Of a stretch of DNA of 64,000 bases, positions 26,002-33,983 are shown in pieces. Numbering within the stretch: position 1 is the first letter of the stretch; each line of letters starts with the position of its first letter. The notes beneath the pieces were generated by a model. It saw only the letters and a program-made list of their open reading frames with translations. It had not been told where the DNA came from and did not search any database. Source of the stretch: a virus. The stretch covers positions 26,779 to 90,778 of IMG/VR virus record IMGVR_UViG_3300025000_000005. The stretch is one strand, 5' to 3'. The position numbers were made by a program, and so were the translations under genes.

Positions 26002-27525
26002 CTAAAACGTAAAGGGGAAGGTGTATGTGAACCCTTCAAAGAACGGTTCCCCGGCAGCCGTCACAGACCCGGCAGCAACCACGGCCGTGGCCGCGCCCGC
26101 CACCTTCACGCCACTCGACGCTGTGGTGCCTATGCTCGATACGGCTGTTGGTGTGCTCTGCACCTTGGTCCCGTCCGTCACAACGGACGCGGCAGCGGTT
26201 ACACCGGTGACAGCCCATGCGACCTTCACTCCACTCGACGTGATACTGCCGATGCCAGAGATGGCCGTTAATACACCCAGGGCTTTTGCCCCAACCGTCG
26301 CAACGGACCCGGCCGCGGTCACGGCCGTGGTCGCTGCCGCAACCTTTGTCCAACTCGACGTGATACCACCTAAGCCAGAGACGGCTGTCGATGCGCTTCG
26401 AACCTTTGTCCAGGACGTTGACACGACTCCATCTGCGGTCACGGCAGTGGTAGCGCCCGCCACTTTTACCCCGATCGACACGATGGTGCCGATGTCAGAG
26501 ACGATTGTTGCGGCGCTCGGTGTTTTTGATCCGGTCGCAACCACGGACCCGGCAGAGACCACGGCCGTGGCCGCGCCCGCTACTTTCAGGTATGTCGTGT
26601 CTATTACCGATATAGCAGATACGGCTGCAACGCTCCCAACCACTTTCGCCCATGCCGAAGACAGGTTTCCTATAGCCGATACCTGCGATACACCGCTTCC
26701 AACCTCAAATTTAACGCCGGTTGATTCAACGATGCCGCTTGCGGATATCACACTTAATGCCAGTGCTGTTTTTGCCCCAGGCCCGGAAATAATACCCGTT
26801 GCGCCAATTGCTGTTTGATCCGATGAGAGCTTTTCGCCAAGGCATGAAACTATTCCTACGCCGACAACTATAGATTCGGGGAGAAGGCCGATTTCGATAA
26901 TATCCCCGTCACGGACGAATGAGACGAAGTTGATCGGCAGATCCACCTCAGACGAAATGGTAACCCCGTCAAAAACGATATGCGCGGGCCGAACACGCGA
27001 TATTTCTTCCCCCACCTGCGTAACAAAATCCTCTATCGTTACGCCCATTTCCGCAAGTGTCGAAAGACCTATATCTACGGACCCGTGGCAAGTCAGAAAA
27101 TAGTCCGAAACGTTACCGCCAACGGATTCAAGCTGATTTTTGCCAATGAACTCCGCCCCGTAAGGCCTGCCTTTAGGCGCATATAGTGGGGTCCATGCAA
27201 CCCCCGCTGTCCAGAATTTTCGGAGAAGCGTCGAATCGATCATATATCGAGCGTCTTTGAACTCAATAGCAATTCTGCGCCACTCAATAGCGATCCGTTT
27301 ATCCTCGGCGCCAGAGAGGTTATCCTCGGCGCACAGGTCCCGCAACTCGGTCAACCTTAGAGCGAGAACCTCATCCGAAGCGGTATAGATCGACTTCGAG
27401 TTATCGGCAGCATCAAGATAGGGGTCAACCTCCTCTTCCCAAATCGCCTCCAAAGATTCTGCTATATCTACCCACTTGACAATCTGCTGTTTGGCGTACG
27501 TGAGCCTGTCGGAGAGCCACCCCAT
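26002..27525 (-). CDS. gpI-like baseplate protein, copy 2, extended by fibre repeats
   Basis: The 507-residue protein keeps about 200 N-terminal residues of the gpI copy at 23043. It then has about 280 residues of repeats of roughly 22-24 residues (consensus A-T-A-V-x-A-x-G-x-V-x-S-x-G-x-K-V), and rejoins the gpI ending (TYTFPFTF). The repeats match those in the 758-residue fibre at 8138. So a fibre repeat block was inserted just before the C-terminal tail of a duplicated gpI. It probably displays an extra fibre on the baseplate. Confidence 0.7.
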   Translation of the reverse strand: MGWLSDRLTYAKQQIVKWVDIAESLEAIWEEEVDPYLDAADNSKSIYTASDEVLALRLTELRDLCAEDNLSGAEDKRIAIEWRRIAIEFKDARYMIDSTLLRKFWTAGVAWTPLYAPKGRPYGAEFIGKNQLESVGGNVSDYFLTCHGSVDIGLSTLAEMGVTIEDFVTQVGEEISRVRPAHIVFDGVTISSEVDLPINFVSFVRDGDIIEIGLLPESIVVGVGIVSCLGEKLSSDQTAIGATGIISGPGAKTALALSVISASGIVESTGVKFEVGSGVSQVSAIGNLSSAWAKVVGSVAAVSAISVIDTTYLKVAGAATAVVSAGSVVATGSKTPSAATIVSDIGTIVSIGVKVAGATTAVTADGVVSTSWTKVRSASTAVSGLGGITSSWTKVAAATTAVTAAGSVATVGAKALGVLTAISGIGSITSSGVKVAWAVTGVTAAASVVTDGTKVQSTPTAVSSIGTTASSGVKVAGAATAVVAAGSVTAAGEPFFEGFTYTFPFTF

Positions 27526-27634
27526 CAGTACGAAGCCCCCAGGGTGATGTGACTATGATAGGCTTGGTTGTTCGGCCCCGAAAGGATGCACCAGTTCATC
27601 GCGTCACCATATTGTATTCACGAATCGCGCTCAT
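27525..27634 (-). pseudogene. deletion scar joining gp25 start to gpJ end, with coupled mini-ORFs
   Basis: Minus strand: an ATG at 27634 begins MSAIREYN, matching the first residues of gp25 (MSVIREYN). It stops after 12 codons. That stop overlaps (ATGA) a 24-codon frame from 27599 starting MNWCIL and ending HITLGASY, like the gpJ end (HITLEVSY). That frame ends TGATG on the gpI copy 2 start. About 1.7 kb of gp25-gpJ sequence is missing, but the translational coupling chain remains. Confidence 0.7.
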
Positions 27635-27641
27635 AGGGGGC

Positions 27642-27709
27642 AGCCTTTATAGGTTTATTTATTTCTTTAAAACTTTATTTCTTTATACATGCGGGCACGA
27701 AAAATGCAA
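27642..27709 (-). promoter_or_regulatory. duplicated TTGCAT-N16-TATAAA promoter and TAAAGNNN array
   Basis: Copy of the element before gp25. -35 TTGCAT at 27709-27704, 16-base spacer, -10 TATAAA at 27687-27682. The array spans 27642-27685 in 8-bp phase apart from one 4-bp half unit (27658-27661). It would drive the gpI copy 2 transcript. Confidence 0.6.
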
Positions 27710-27734
27710 GCGGTTTTGGTATGAACGGATATTG

Positions 27735-28202
27735 TTACGGTTTTTGGCTCGGCAGGGTTTCTATGTCGGCGGCGATCATTACCGCGACAGTTTCGGCCTT
27801 TAAAATTCTCAGGCCAACAAGCTCATCAGCGCCGCCCGGAAGCAATATGAGGTCATAAAGTGGGGATAAAAAATTCCCGTAAACATTGTCCGTGAAAAGG
27901 GCATCGTCCGTGGTGGCAAATCCTTTGGCGAGGGTCTTATCGAGGCTATAACCGGCAGCATAAAAGCCCTTGCCGATATCGACAACGGCACGAAGGAGGC
28001 ACTTCACATCGTGGAGACGGTCGCAATTGTTAAGCGTTTCGATCATATGCTCAAGGTCTATGTGCTCTAAAAGCGACGTCAGGGTCTTTGGATTTGGAAC
28101 GGCAGCCCGTGGCGGTCGCCCGGGTATCCGAAAGGGAAGAATGTCCTCATGGATATAGCACATCAGGGCCGAAAACAGCACCCACGCGAATAGGGTTTTC
28201 AT
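27735..28202 (-). CDS. exported protein, paralogue of the neighbour at 28199
   Basis: The 155-residue protein has a hydrophobic N-terminus (MKTLFAWVLFSALMCYI) suggesting a signal peptide or anchor. Its core GKGFYAAGYSLDKTLAKG and NVYGNFLSPLYDLI aligns with the neighbour's SKGFSAAGYDFDLTVAEG and KVYGDMFLPVHALM. The two genes overlap by 4 bp, so this is a tandem duplication. Envelope-located, function unknown; perhaps lysis control or superinfection exclusion. Confidence 0.7.
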   Translation of the reverse strand: MKTLFAWVLFSALMCYIHEDILPFRIPGRPPRAAVPNPKTLTSLLEHIDLEHMIETLNNCDRLHDVKCLLRAVVDIGKGFYAAGYSLDKTLAKGFATTDDALFTDNVYGNFLSPLYDLILLPGGADELVGLRILKAETVAVMIAADIETLPSQKP

Positions 28203-28675
28203 CTGTTTGATGCCCTCCGCCTGGATTCTTCTGCCTTGATGTCGGAATTTGTTTTTTGGATCACGGCGATGGTCCCGTAGCTTAGAACGCCGTCTTTTTT
28301 TAATGCGGCCACGCCCTCTTTTGTCGCCATAAGTGCGTGAACGGGCAAAAACATGTCCCCGTAAACCTTGTTCATGTAGATCATATTTTCTACGGATGAC
28401 ATCCCTTCTGCGACCGTTAGATCGAAGTCGTAGCCAGCGGCCGAGAACCCCTTAGAAATTTCACGCAAAAACCTTACCATCCCATCAACCGATTGATTGC
28501 TTACCGCTACGATTGCCTCAAGCCTTTCGAAATCGATATTGTGGAAGATCTCCATGACTGCACGCTTGTCGTTGTGCGGTACCGGCTTAGGCTCTCCCCA
28601 CGAGAAGGCGGACGATGAACAAACAAAAATTGCAAGAAAACACAATACGGCGACGGAATGGCGGGCGATTTTCAT
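28199..28675 (-). CDS. exported protein, paralogue of the neighbour at 27735
   Basis: The 158-residue protein has a clear signal peptide (MKIARHSVAVLCFLAIFVCS, then SSAFS with likely cleavage near residue 24). The mature part is mostly helical. It shares its core with the next gene. It lies between the tape-measure-like gene and the baseplate genes, an unusual place for exported proteins. Family not recognised. Confidence 0.7.
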   Translation of the reverse strand: MKIARHSVAVLCFLAIFVCSSSAFSWGEPKPVPHNDKRAVMEIFHNIDFERLEAIVAVSNQSVDGMVRFLREISKGFSAAGYDFDLTVAEGMSSVENMIYMNKVYGDMFLPVHALMATKEGVAALKKDGVLSYGTIAVIQKTNSDIKAEESRRRASNR

Positions 28676-28745
28676 TTCTCATATCCTTTCTTTTCGGTTT
28701 TTCGGAAGAGACGATGAGGCAATTTATCAAGTGGAAAAAGAAAAG

Positions 28746-31142
28746 TCAAATCCTGTCATAGGCCATCAAAGTGAGGGTCGAATCGTCATATTCGGTTGGG
28801 ATGTTGAACGGGTCTCTATAATTCTTGTCCTTTTTTGCCGCAAGCTCCCGGCGAGGCCCGGCCGCCGATTGAGCTGACTGCTGACCTTTGGACGCGGCAC
28901 GGGCATTCCCGGTGGAAGCGGTTCCTCCCTGAGGCGCCTCCTGGATCTCTTTCACTGCCGGCATGGGGGATACTGGTTTGATTGCGCCAACGGTTTTGGC
29001 CTGGTCGCCGGTACTTTCGGACACGACGCCGCCAACTGCCACTGTGCCTGCAGAAACCGCCATTGGACCTGTCACGGTTGCTTCCACCTTGGCTATTTCT
29101 TCTTTTCTGTCGGATAAAATCTGCCCTGCCAGTGCTTTGCGGTATCTCCTTTTGGAACCGTCAGGGTCATGAGGTACTTCATACTTATCCGAAACGATTT
29201 CTGCGGATGAGGCCGCGGTTTTTGCCCGTTCCAGATGGCGCCCGGCCTTTTGATAATATTCCCCGTTGCGGAGTTCATGGTCAATGAATTTGAGCTGCTC
29301 TTCCCTGCTCGATTCGCGGATATCTTTTCCCGCCCACTCCTTAAAGGCTTCCTGCCTTGGTTTATGCCACTGCGCAAGCCCGTAAGCACGGTAAACCCCA
29401 TTTTCGTCCTTATCGCCCTCTGCCTTGTGGTTACCACTGCTTTCGGCCTGAATATTTGCCGAAATGCCAGCAGCCTGCTCTTTCGTCCAGCCCATCTTTT
29501 CAAAGAATTCCGCATCAGAAGTAGCGGTTTTCCCACCCTTGGCAACCGGCATATTCTCCCCGCCAATGATGCCCTCCTTCATCAAATCACGGGCGAGAAG
29601 CAGACCGTCAATGGCAACCGAGGCAACGGTACCGACAATGGGAACGATGCTCACAAGCCCGGATGTCAGCTCGCCGGCCGCACCAACATAATCCCCGTCG
29701 ATAGCCCGGTCGATAGCGAAGGCTGCACCCATGGCTGCGCCAACACCGGGAAGTTTTTTAAGGGCTGATTTTCCGGCTGCTTTTTCGATCGTCTTTGCAC
29801 TGCCCTTCGCACCGCCCTTTCCCAACATCTCCATGCCGCTTTTGCCAAAATTCTTGGCACCCTGGACGATGGCACTTTCACCAATAGCCTTGGAAACGCT
29901 CTTCACGGCAGGATTTTGAGCTATAGAGGAAACCACCTTCGCGCCTACACCACCGGCAACTGCTGCCGCCGTCTTGACACCGGGGAGATTCCCGACAAAA
30001 TCACCAGCAGTCTTGACCGCCGTTTTGCCCGCATCAAGGGCTTTGCCAATAAAGCCACTTTTGGCCGCCACCTTGGTGCCTGTTTTTAGGCCCGTCTCGG
30101 CGACTTCTTCGGCGACTTTTTTTCCGAAAAACTTCCCGGTGAGCTTCCTGACCTTGTTCAGTAACCACCCGCCCGCTACCGCTTCAACTATGCCCGGGCC
30201 TGAAGATCCGGCCGCGGCACCCCCACGGGATGCAGACAGAAGCGCATAACTCCGCCTGGCATCGGCTTTATCAGCCTTTTCGATAGCCTCAATAACCCTC
30301 TCTATCGCCTCGGTCGTTTTCTCGGCCTGCTCATGGTCCCGGACGTCTTTCAGGATGCTTTTTTTGCCTGGCTGAACAGCAGCTTTTAAGAAGCGACCCT
30401 GATCATCGCGCTTATCGTCTTTGGGCTTCTCGGCCTTTTTGCCACCAAAAGCCCCTGCAATTTTATCGAACCCGGCCTTAAGGAACCGGTTGTCTTTCGT
30501 TGTTCCGGCAGCATCGGCAAGCTCCTTCGCCGCGGCCCAAAACGGTCCGCCCGCGGCCATACCGGCTGCATCGGTCGCTGAGGTTGGGGCACCGCCAGCG
30601 ATAAAGTCCTTTGCTCTGGAGATAATCCCGCCCGCTTTGGCCACGGCTTTCCCGATCGCACCAGCGAGCCAAGTGTTTTGCTTTTTCACCCTGCGCTGAT
30701 TCAGGAGGTCCGCGCTTTTGGATTGCTGGATAGCAGGTGTCGTTCCGCTTTGGGAAACCGGCCTATTCCCGGCCGCCCGCCGTTCCGCTGCCACGGTCCC
30801 GGTTTTTTCGGAGGGGATGGCTTTCGTGAACCGGCCGCTTGAATCCCGTAGTCGTTGGGTTCCCGTTCCCGGCATTACGGATCGCACCTTTTCGGCACGG
30901 CCGGCAACGGGAATATTCCCTGGCAAAAAAGAATTTCCGCCATACGGCTTTCTATACGCCCCAGGCACCGGACCGGCCGGAAGGTAAGCCACCCGTCCGG
31001 TGCCAATCCGCGTTATCGGTTTGACCGGATATTTCCGGGTCGCCGACGCCATAGCCTTTTCGAATTTGGCAAGGACCGCCGTATTCCGCTCAATCTTCTT
31101 GAGAATGGCGATGGTTTGGGGGCTATCGTTCATGATGTCCAT
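28746..31142 (-). CDS. tape-measure-like tail protein with tail lysozyme domain
   Basis: The 798-residue protein is Ala/Gly/Lys-rich. It has a disordered N-terminal half, helical Ala/Gly segments around residues 340-460, and a hydrophobic patch near 490-520 (LVSIVPIVGTVASVAIDGLL). Residues about 545-680 are a phage tail lysozyme-type domain (GWTKEQAAGISANIQAES, then YGLAQWHKPRQEAFKEW with the usual 'G..QW...R' motif). It probably sets tail length or plugs the tube and cuts peptidoglycan on entry. It is short for a tape measure, so it may instead be a hub enzyme. Confidence 0.7.
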   Translation of the reverse strand: MDIMNDSPQTIAILKKIERNTAVLAKFEKAMASATRKYPVKPITRIGTGRVAYLPAGPVPGAYRKPYGGNSFLPGNIPVAGRAEKVRSVMPGTGTQRLRDSSGRFTKAIPSEKTGTVAAERRAAGNRPVSQSGTTPAIQQSKSADLLNQRRVKKQNTWLAGAIGKAVAKAGGIISRAKDFIAGGAPTSATDAAGMAAGGPFWAAAKELADAAGTTKDNRFLKAGFDKIAGAFGGKKAEKPKDDKRDDQGRFLKAAVQPGKKSILKDVRDHEQAEKTTEAIERVIEAIEKADKADARRSYALLSASRGGAAAGSSGPGIVEAVAGGWLLNKVRKLTGKFFGKKVAEEVAETGLKTGTKVAAKSGFIGKALDAGKTAVKTAGDFVGNLPGVKTAAAVAGGVGAKVVSSIAQNPAVKSVSKAIGESAIVQGAKNFGKSGMEMLGKGGAKGSAKTIEKAAGKSALKKLPGVGAAMGAAFAIDRAIDGDYVGAAGELTSGLVSIVPIVGTVASVAIDGLLLARDLMKEGIIGGENMPVAKGGKTATSDAEFFEKMGWTKEQAAGISANIQAESSGNHKAEGDKDENGVYRAYGLAQWHKPRQEAFKEWAGKDIRESSREEQLKFIDHELRNGEYYQKAGRHLERAKTAASSAEIVSDKYEVPHDPDGSKRRYRKALAGQILSDRKEEIAKVEATVTGPMAVSAGTVAVGGVVSESTGDQAKTVGAIKPVSPMPAVKEIQEAPQGGTASTGNARAASKGQQSAQSAAGPRRELAAKKDKNYRDPFNIPTEYDDSTLTLMAYDRI

Positions 31143-31471
31143 GTAGAATCAAAGTTATGCCTGTTCTTGTATTCGGCCTGCTTCCCGGGGTTCCACTGGT
31201 TGACAGGCCTCAGATACCCGACCACCCGGCTATAGACCTCGCATGGCTGAAAATTATGAAGTTTTTCGTCTTTTTCAAAGCACGCTTCGCATTTTATCCA
31301 AACCAGATCGCCCTTGCCATAAACCGCGCCGCCTGAAACAGAAAGCAGGCCGGATTCATCAACAGCGGCGAGCACAGTTGTATTTTTCCCGCAATCATGA
31401 CACTCGCCCTCCCATCCGATCTCATTCGTTTCATTGTCCGAAAAGAGTCGATCTAAATCTTCTTTCGTCAT
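31130..31471 (-). CDS. stand-alone NrdD-like C-terminal (glycyl-radical/zinc) domain
   Basis: The start at 31471 gives 113 residues. A longer GTG frame from 31570 would begin inside a strong hairpin and lacks a ribosome site. Two CxxC pairs (C24/C27, C61/C64) form a likely zinc ribbon. Then comes SRVVGYLRPVNQWNPGKQAE (81-100), which matches the very C-terminus of anaerobic ribonucleotide reductase NrdD, where the Gly of the RVxGY segment carries the radical. No catalytic NrdD barrel is present. It could act as a spare radical domain, by analogy with GrcA for pyruvate formate-lyase, or be a reused zinc fold. Confidence 0.65.
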   Translation of the reverse strand: MTKEDLDRLFSDNETNEIGWEGECHDCGKNTTVLAAVDESGLLSVSGGAVYGKGDLVWIKCEACFEKDEKLHNFQPCEVYSRVVGYLRPVNQWNPGKQAEYKNRHNFDSTWTS

Positions 31472-31500
31472 TTTTTCTTCTTTGCCTTCTCTATTGCTGA

Positions 31501-31570
31501 GTGCAGGTTCACAGCGATGCTTTTCGGGCTTTTCAGGACCCCGTGCATCTGCTGACCAGCGAACCTGCAC
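31501..31570 (-). ncRNA. candidate structured leader RNA (three nested helices)
   Basis: On the minus strand, P1 is 10 perfect pairs (GTGCAGGTTC / GAACCTGCAC, the two ends of the 70-nt element). P2 pairs CAGC-A-GATGC with GCATC-GCTG, nine pairs with one bulged A. P3 pairs CGGG with CCCG round an 11-nt loop. The 3' end is 30 nt upstream of the NrdD-like start. The nesting of three helices is unlikely by chance; the class is unknown. Confidence 0.55.
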
Positions 31571-31603
31571 AAATTATTTATGATATTGTGCCATGACTTC
31601 GAA

Positions 31604-32380
31604 TCATAGTTGCGGTATGAACTCGCTATTCCGAAACGTGACCCGAACTCGGGTCGTAACCTCCTTGTCGTCAGGGCAGGCAAGTTTTGGGGAAACGAAA
31701 TAGACCCGGCCATCCTCATAGACGGATTCAAGGCCATGCTCCATTTCTTCCACCATAGCCCCCACAATGGCAATCAGCTTTTCGAGGGACTTAACCCCCA
31801 TTTTTTGGATCCACAATTCGACAGGGCTATCCTCCCCGGGCGCAGGGGCAACGCCGTCCTCAAAGGAAATCTGAGAAAGAAGGGTTTGCAGCTTCATTTT
31901 GATGCCTTGCTGTCTTGCCTCTGCCGATCCTGCCGGCAATAGTCCAAACGCTATCCGCTCAAGCTCAAGCGTCTCTATTGACCGGCCAGATATCGGTTTC
32001 ACGACGAGCTTTTTACCGTCGAATTCGGCCTTCCTGAATGCGGCGCCTTTGATTGCATGGTAGCTGTCGAGCAAGGTCTTAAGATCGAATGTGTGCCGAT
32101 GCTCTTTGCCGCATTGGCACTGGTAAGTAACGGAATACCGGTGATCATCCTCGGTGCAAACGAAATACCATAGCAATGCGAAGCGCCGGTCATCGGCCGT
32201 CCAGTCGCGGGAATCAAGAAAAAAATCCTTGTTCTGAATCCGGTTTAGAAATGCGGTTGTCGCCGCTTCCTCCCTGGAGGGATCAAGTGCACTAAAATCA
32301 AGCGCATCTTCAACAGTCGCTTCCCGGAGAACGATTTCCTTTGTGGGGTCGCTCGGCAGTGTAAAAGGCGGAATTAACAT
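31604..32380 (-). CDS. tail/baseplate assembly protein with zinc-ribbon-like motif
   Basis: The 258-residue protein contains YQCQCGKEHRHTFDL near residue 84, a CxC...HxH cluster. It is otherwise helical. The pattern 'LPS...I.LR..T..E' at the start and the central ribbon resemble T4-type baseplate hub assembly proteins (gp26/gp51 group). It follows the tube gene and precedes the NrdD-like and tape-measure genes. Assignment tentative. Confidence 0.5.
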   Translation of the reverse strand: MLIPPFTLPSDPTKEIVLREATVEDALDFSALDPSREEAATTAFLNRIQNKDFFLDSRDWTADDRRFALLWYFVCTEDDHRYSVTYQCQCGKEHRHTFDLKTLLDSYHAIKGAAFRKAEFDGKKLVVKPISGRSIETLELERIAFGLLPAGSAEARQQGIKMKLQTLLSQISFEDGVAPAPGEDSPVELWIQKMGVKSLEKLIAIVGAMVEEMEHGLESVYEDGRVYFVSPKLACPDDKEVTTRVRVTFRNSEFIPQL

Positions 32381-32391
32381 GGTTCTCTCCT

Positions 32392-32889
32392 TTATGATCT
32401 GAATTGAATGAATACGATGGGGAACTCCAAAAGCCCCTCACCGTCACGGGATTCGGTAACATCGCCCATTTGGGTCGGAATAACCTCCCACTTATCGGTT
32501 TCGACCTCACCGTTCCCAGTAGATATTATTGAAAATCTTTTAATCTCGATCTTGTATTTGTCAGGCAGGTTGACGGTGCCATCGGCGTTCACCATCTTTT
32601 TGATCTGCGATTCGAACCATTTGGAAACTCTTTGGTCCTCGTGGTCCCGCATTACCATTGATATAGTTACCGGCTGGACACCGACAGGATAGGTCAGGAC
32701 TTTAAGCCCAACCTTTATAGGCTCAACATCAATCTCGTCGGGCCCATAGGATATCTCTTTAATCAGCAGGTCAAAATCATCCTGCGGATAGCCCTTGACC
32801 TCGATCCGGAATTGGTACGGATGCCTGAACGGGGTTTCCACTAACCGCTTGACGATTTTCGTTTTGATGGAGTTGTAGTCGGTTGCCAA
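32392..32889 (-). CDS. T4 gp19-like tail tube protein
   Basis: The 165-residue protein has the mixed beta pattern of tube proteins: PYQFRIEVKGYPQDDFDLLI, then VTISMVMRDHEDQRVSKWFE, then a KYKIEIKRFSI strand and a C-terminal IVFIQFRS. It lies with other tube-like genes after the sheath. It may be the main tube protein or a tube-initiator paralogue; I cannot separate these by eye. Confidence 0.55.
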   Translation of the reverse strand: MATDYNSIKTKIVKRLVETPFRHPYQFRIEVKGYPQDDFDLLIKEISYGPDEIDVEPIKVGLKVLTYPVGVQPVTISMVMRDHEDQRVSKWFESQIKKMVNADGTVNLPDKYKIEIKRFSIISTGNGEVETDKWEVIPTQMGDVTESRDGEGLLEFPIVFIQFRS

Positions 32890-32898
32890 GAAGCACCC

Positions 32899-33435
32899 CT
32901 AAGCGACGGTGCTCATGGGGATAATCGCCATGGCATCGTCCATTTCGATTTCAACAGCGCTGATATCCGCCTTAAGCACATCGTCGGACGGTAATTCACG
33001 CTGCATGCCGGTTGCCATGGCAATGTTTCGTTCTCGGATCGTGTTCCGGTGGGTGAGGCATGCCGCGAAATGTTTCGTTATGAGGCCGATACTTTCATGC
33101 GGGAGATCGTCATCTACCTCAAGCGCTCTAAAATCTACGAGATATGAGACATCGACAGGATAGACATAGGTTCCGGACAATTCGATTTCGGTCGCCGTGA
33201 CATTGTAATCGGTCCACCGCCCTCTCGCGTCCGAGGTCGACGCTACTACCAAAAAATCTGCCGGTTTTGCAATGGAGGTTTCAGGCGTCTCGATCTTGAC
33301 GGACCGGATCGCGCCGGCATGATCCTGAAATACTCCCATTGAATCTTTGATCATCTGTTCGAGCTTCGCGGAATCACTGTAATAGAGCGTGTCGAACCGG
33401 GCGGATACCTGCGCTATGATTTCAAGGGGTGTCAT
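32899..33435 (-). CDS. tail structural protein, unknown
   Basis: The 178-residue protein starts MTPLEIIAQVSARFD. It has a helical first part, a central beta region (TEIELSGTYVYPVDVSYLVD) and a conserved-looking HRNTIRERNIAMATGM helix. It is likely a neck or tail terminator protein by position. The ribosome site is embedded in the last unit of the 8-bp array just upstream (TAAAGGAG). Confidence 0.55.
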   Translation of the reverse strand: MTPLEIIAQVSARFDTLYYSDSAKLEQMIKDSMGVFQDHAGAIRSVKIETPETSIAKPADFLVVASTSDARGRWTDYNVTATEIELSGTYVYPVDVSYLVDFRALEVDDDLPHESIGLITKHFAACLTHRNTIRERNIAMATGMQRELPSDDVLKADISAVEIEMDDAMAIIPMSTVA

Positions 33436-33440
33436 TCTCT

Positions 33441-33472
33441 CTCCTTTAAAACTTCAAAACTTTAAATCTTTA
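33441..33472 (-). promoter_or_regulatory. TAAAGNNN array whose last unit is the ribosome binding site
   Basis: Minus strand units TAAAGATT TAAAGTTT TGAAGTTT TAAAGGAG, four units in exact 8-bp phase. The last unit contains the Shine-Dalgarno sequence of the gene at 32899-33435, so at least part of the array is in the mRNA. Confidence 0.6.
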
Positions 33473-33479
33473 CGTTGGG

Positions 33480-33971
33480 TTAAAAATAAGACACCCAGTT
33501 CACGTAAAGAGTTCCGGATACCTTCAGCGGGGCATTATCTTCCGTTGAATTTTCAACCGGCTCTGAAGCAAACCAGCAAAAATCCATCAGTAGGGACGTG
33601 TAATCGTTCGGGTTCGGTTGAGCTTCGGAGAGAAGCTTCAGCGTGACTTGACGATACGATTTTTCCTTTACCCAGGTCCGCAAATCCCTCAGAACATGGC
33701 CCTGAACCGTCTCGATAAAGGTGATCGGCAGCTCGTGGGCATTCGTGATTTTGCCCTGCTGCTTCACCTGGATACCATGCGGACCAGTAATCTCAACCAT
33801 CTCGCGCTTAATCGCGGGCCACTGTGCGGTCTGAACCAGAAATTTAAGGTCGTTGAACCCCTGAATCGTCATCTGGAAGTCGTCTGCTTTGGCTTTTTCA
33901 CCGAGGCCAACAAATCCCGCAAAAGCGCTTTTGATCAGTGGCACGTTCGCCGTTCCCGTAAATAGAGCCAT
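33480..33971 (-). CDS. tail tube-like protein
   Basis: The 163-residue protein has tube-type features: IQGFNDLKFLVQTAQWPAIK, VKQQGKITNAHELPITFIET, then a late TLYVNWVSYF strand. It follows the 199-residue protein in the sheath-tube block. Likely a tube or baseplate-tube interface protein. Confidence 0.6.
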   Translation of the reverse strand: MALFTGTANVPLIKSAFAGFVGLGEKAKADDFQMTIQGFNDLKFLVQTAQWPAIKREMVEITGPHGIQVKQQGKITNAHELPITFIETVQGHVLRDLRTWVKEKSYRQVTLKLLSEAQPNPNDYTSLLMDFCWFASEPVENSTEDNAPLKVSGTLYVNWVSYF

Positions 33972-33983
33972 GTTATTTCTCCA

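Noticed and set aside
9842-26818. Long plus-strand frames opposite the repeat-rich fibre genes (for example 8835-9623 and 26021-26818)
   Set aside because: They are Ala/Thr/Pro-rich mirror reads of repetitive GC-rich coding sequence, lack ribosome sites and lie inside well-supported minus-strand genes.
8138-27525. Diversity-generating retroelement acting on the repeat-rich fibres
   Set aside because: No reverse transcriptase gene or template repeat seen. The repeats differ at all codon positions rather than at adenines.
31501-31570. Hammerhead ribozyme or tRNA in the nested structure
   Set aside because: The helices are nested in a line, not in a three-way core, and CTGANGA is absent (CTGAAAA). 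The stem lengths do not fit a tRNA.
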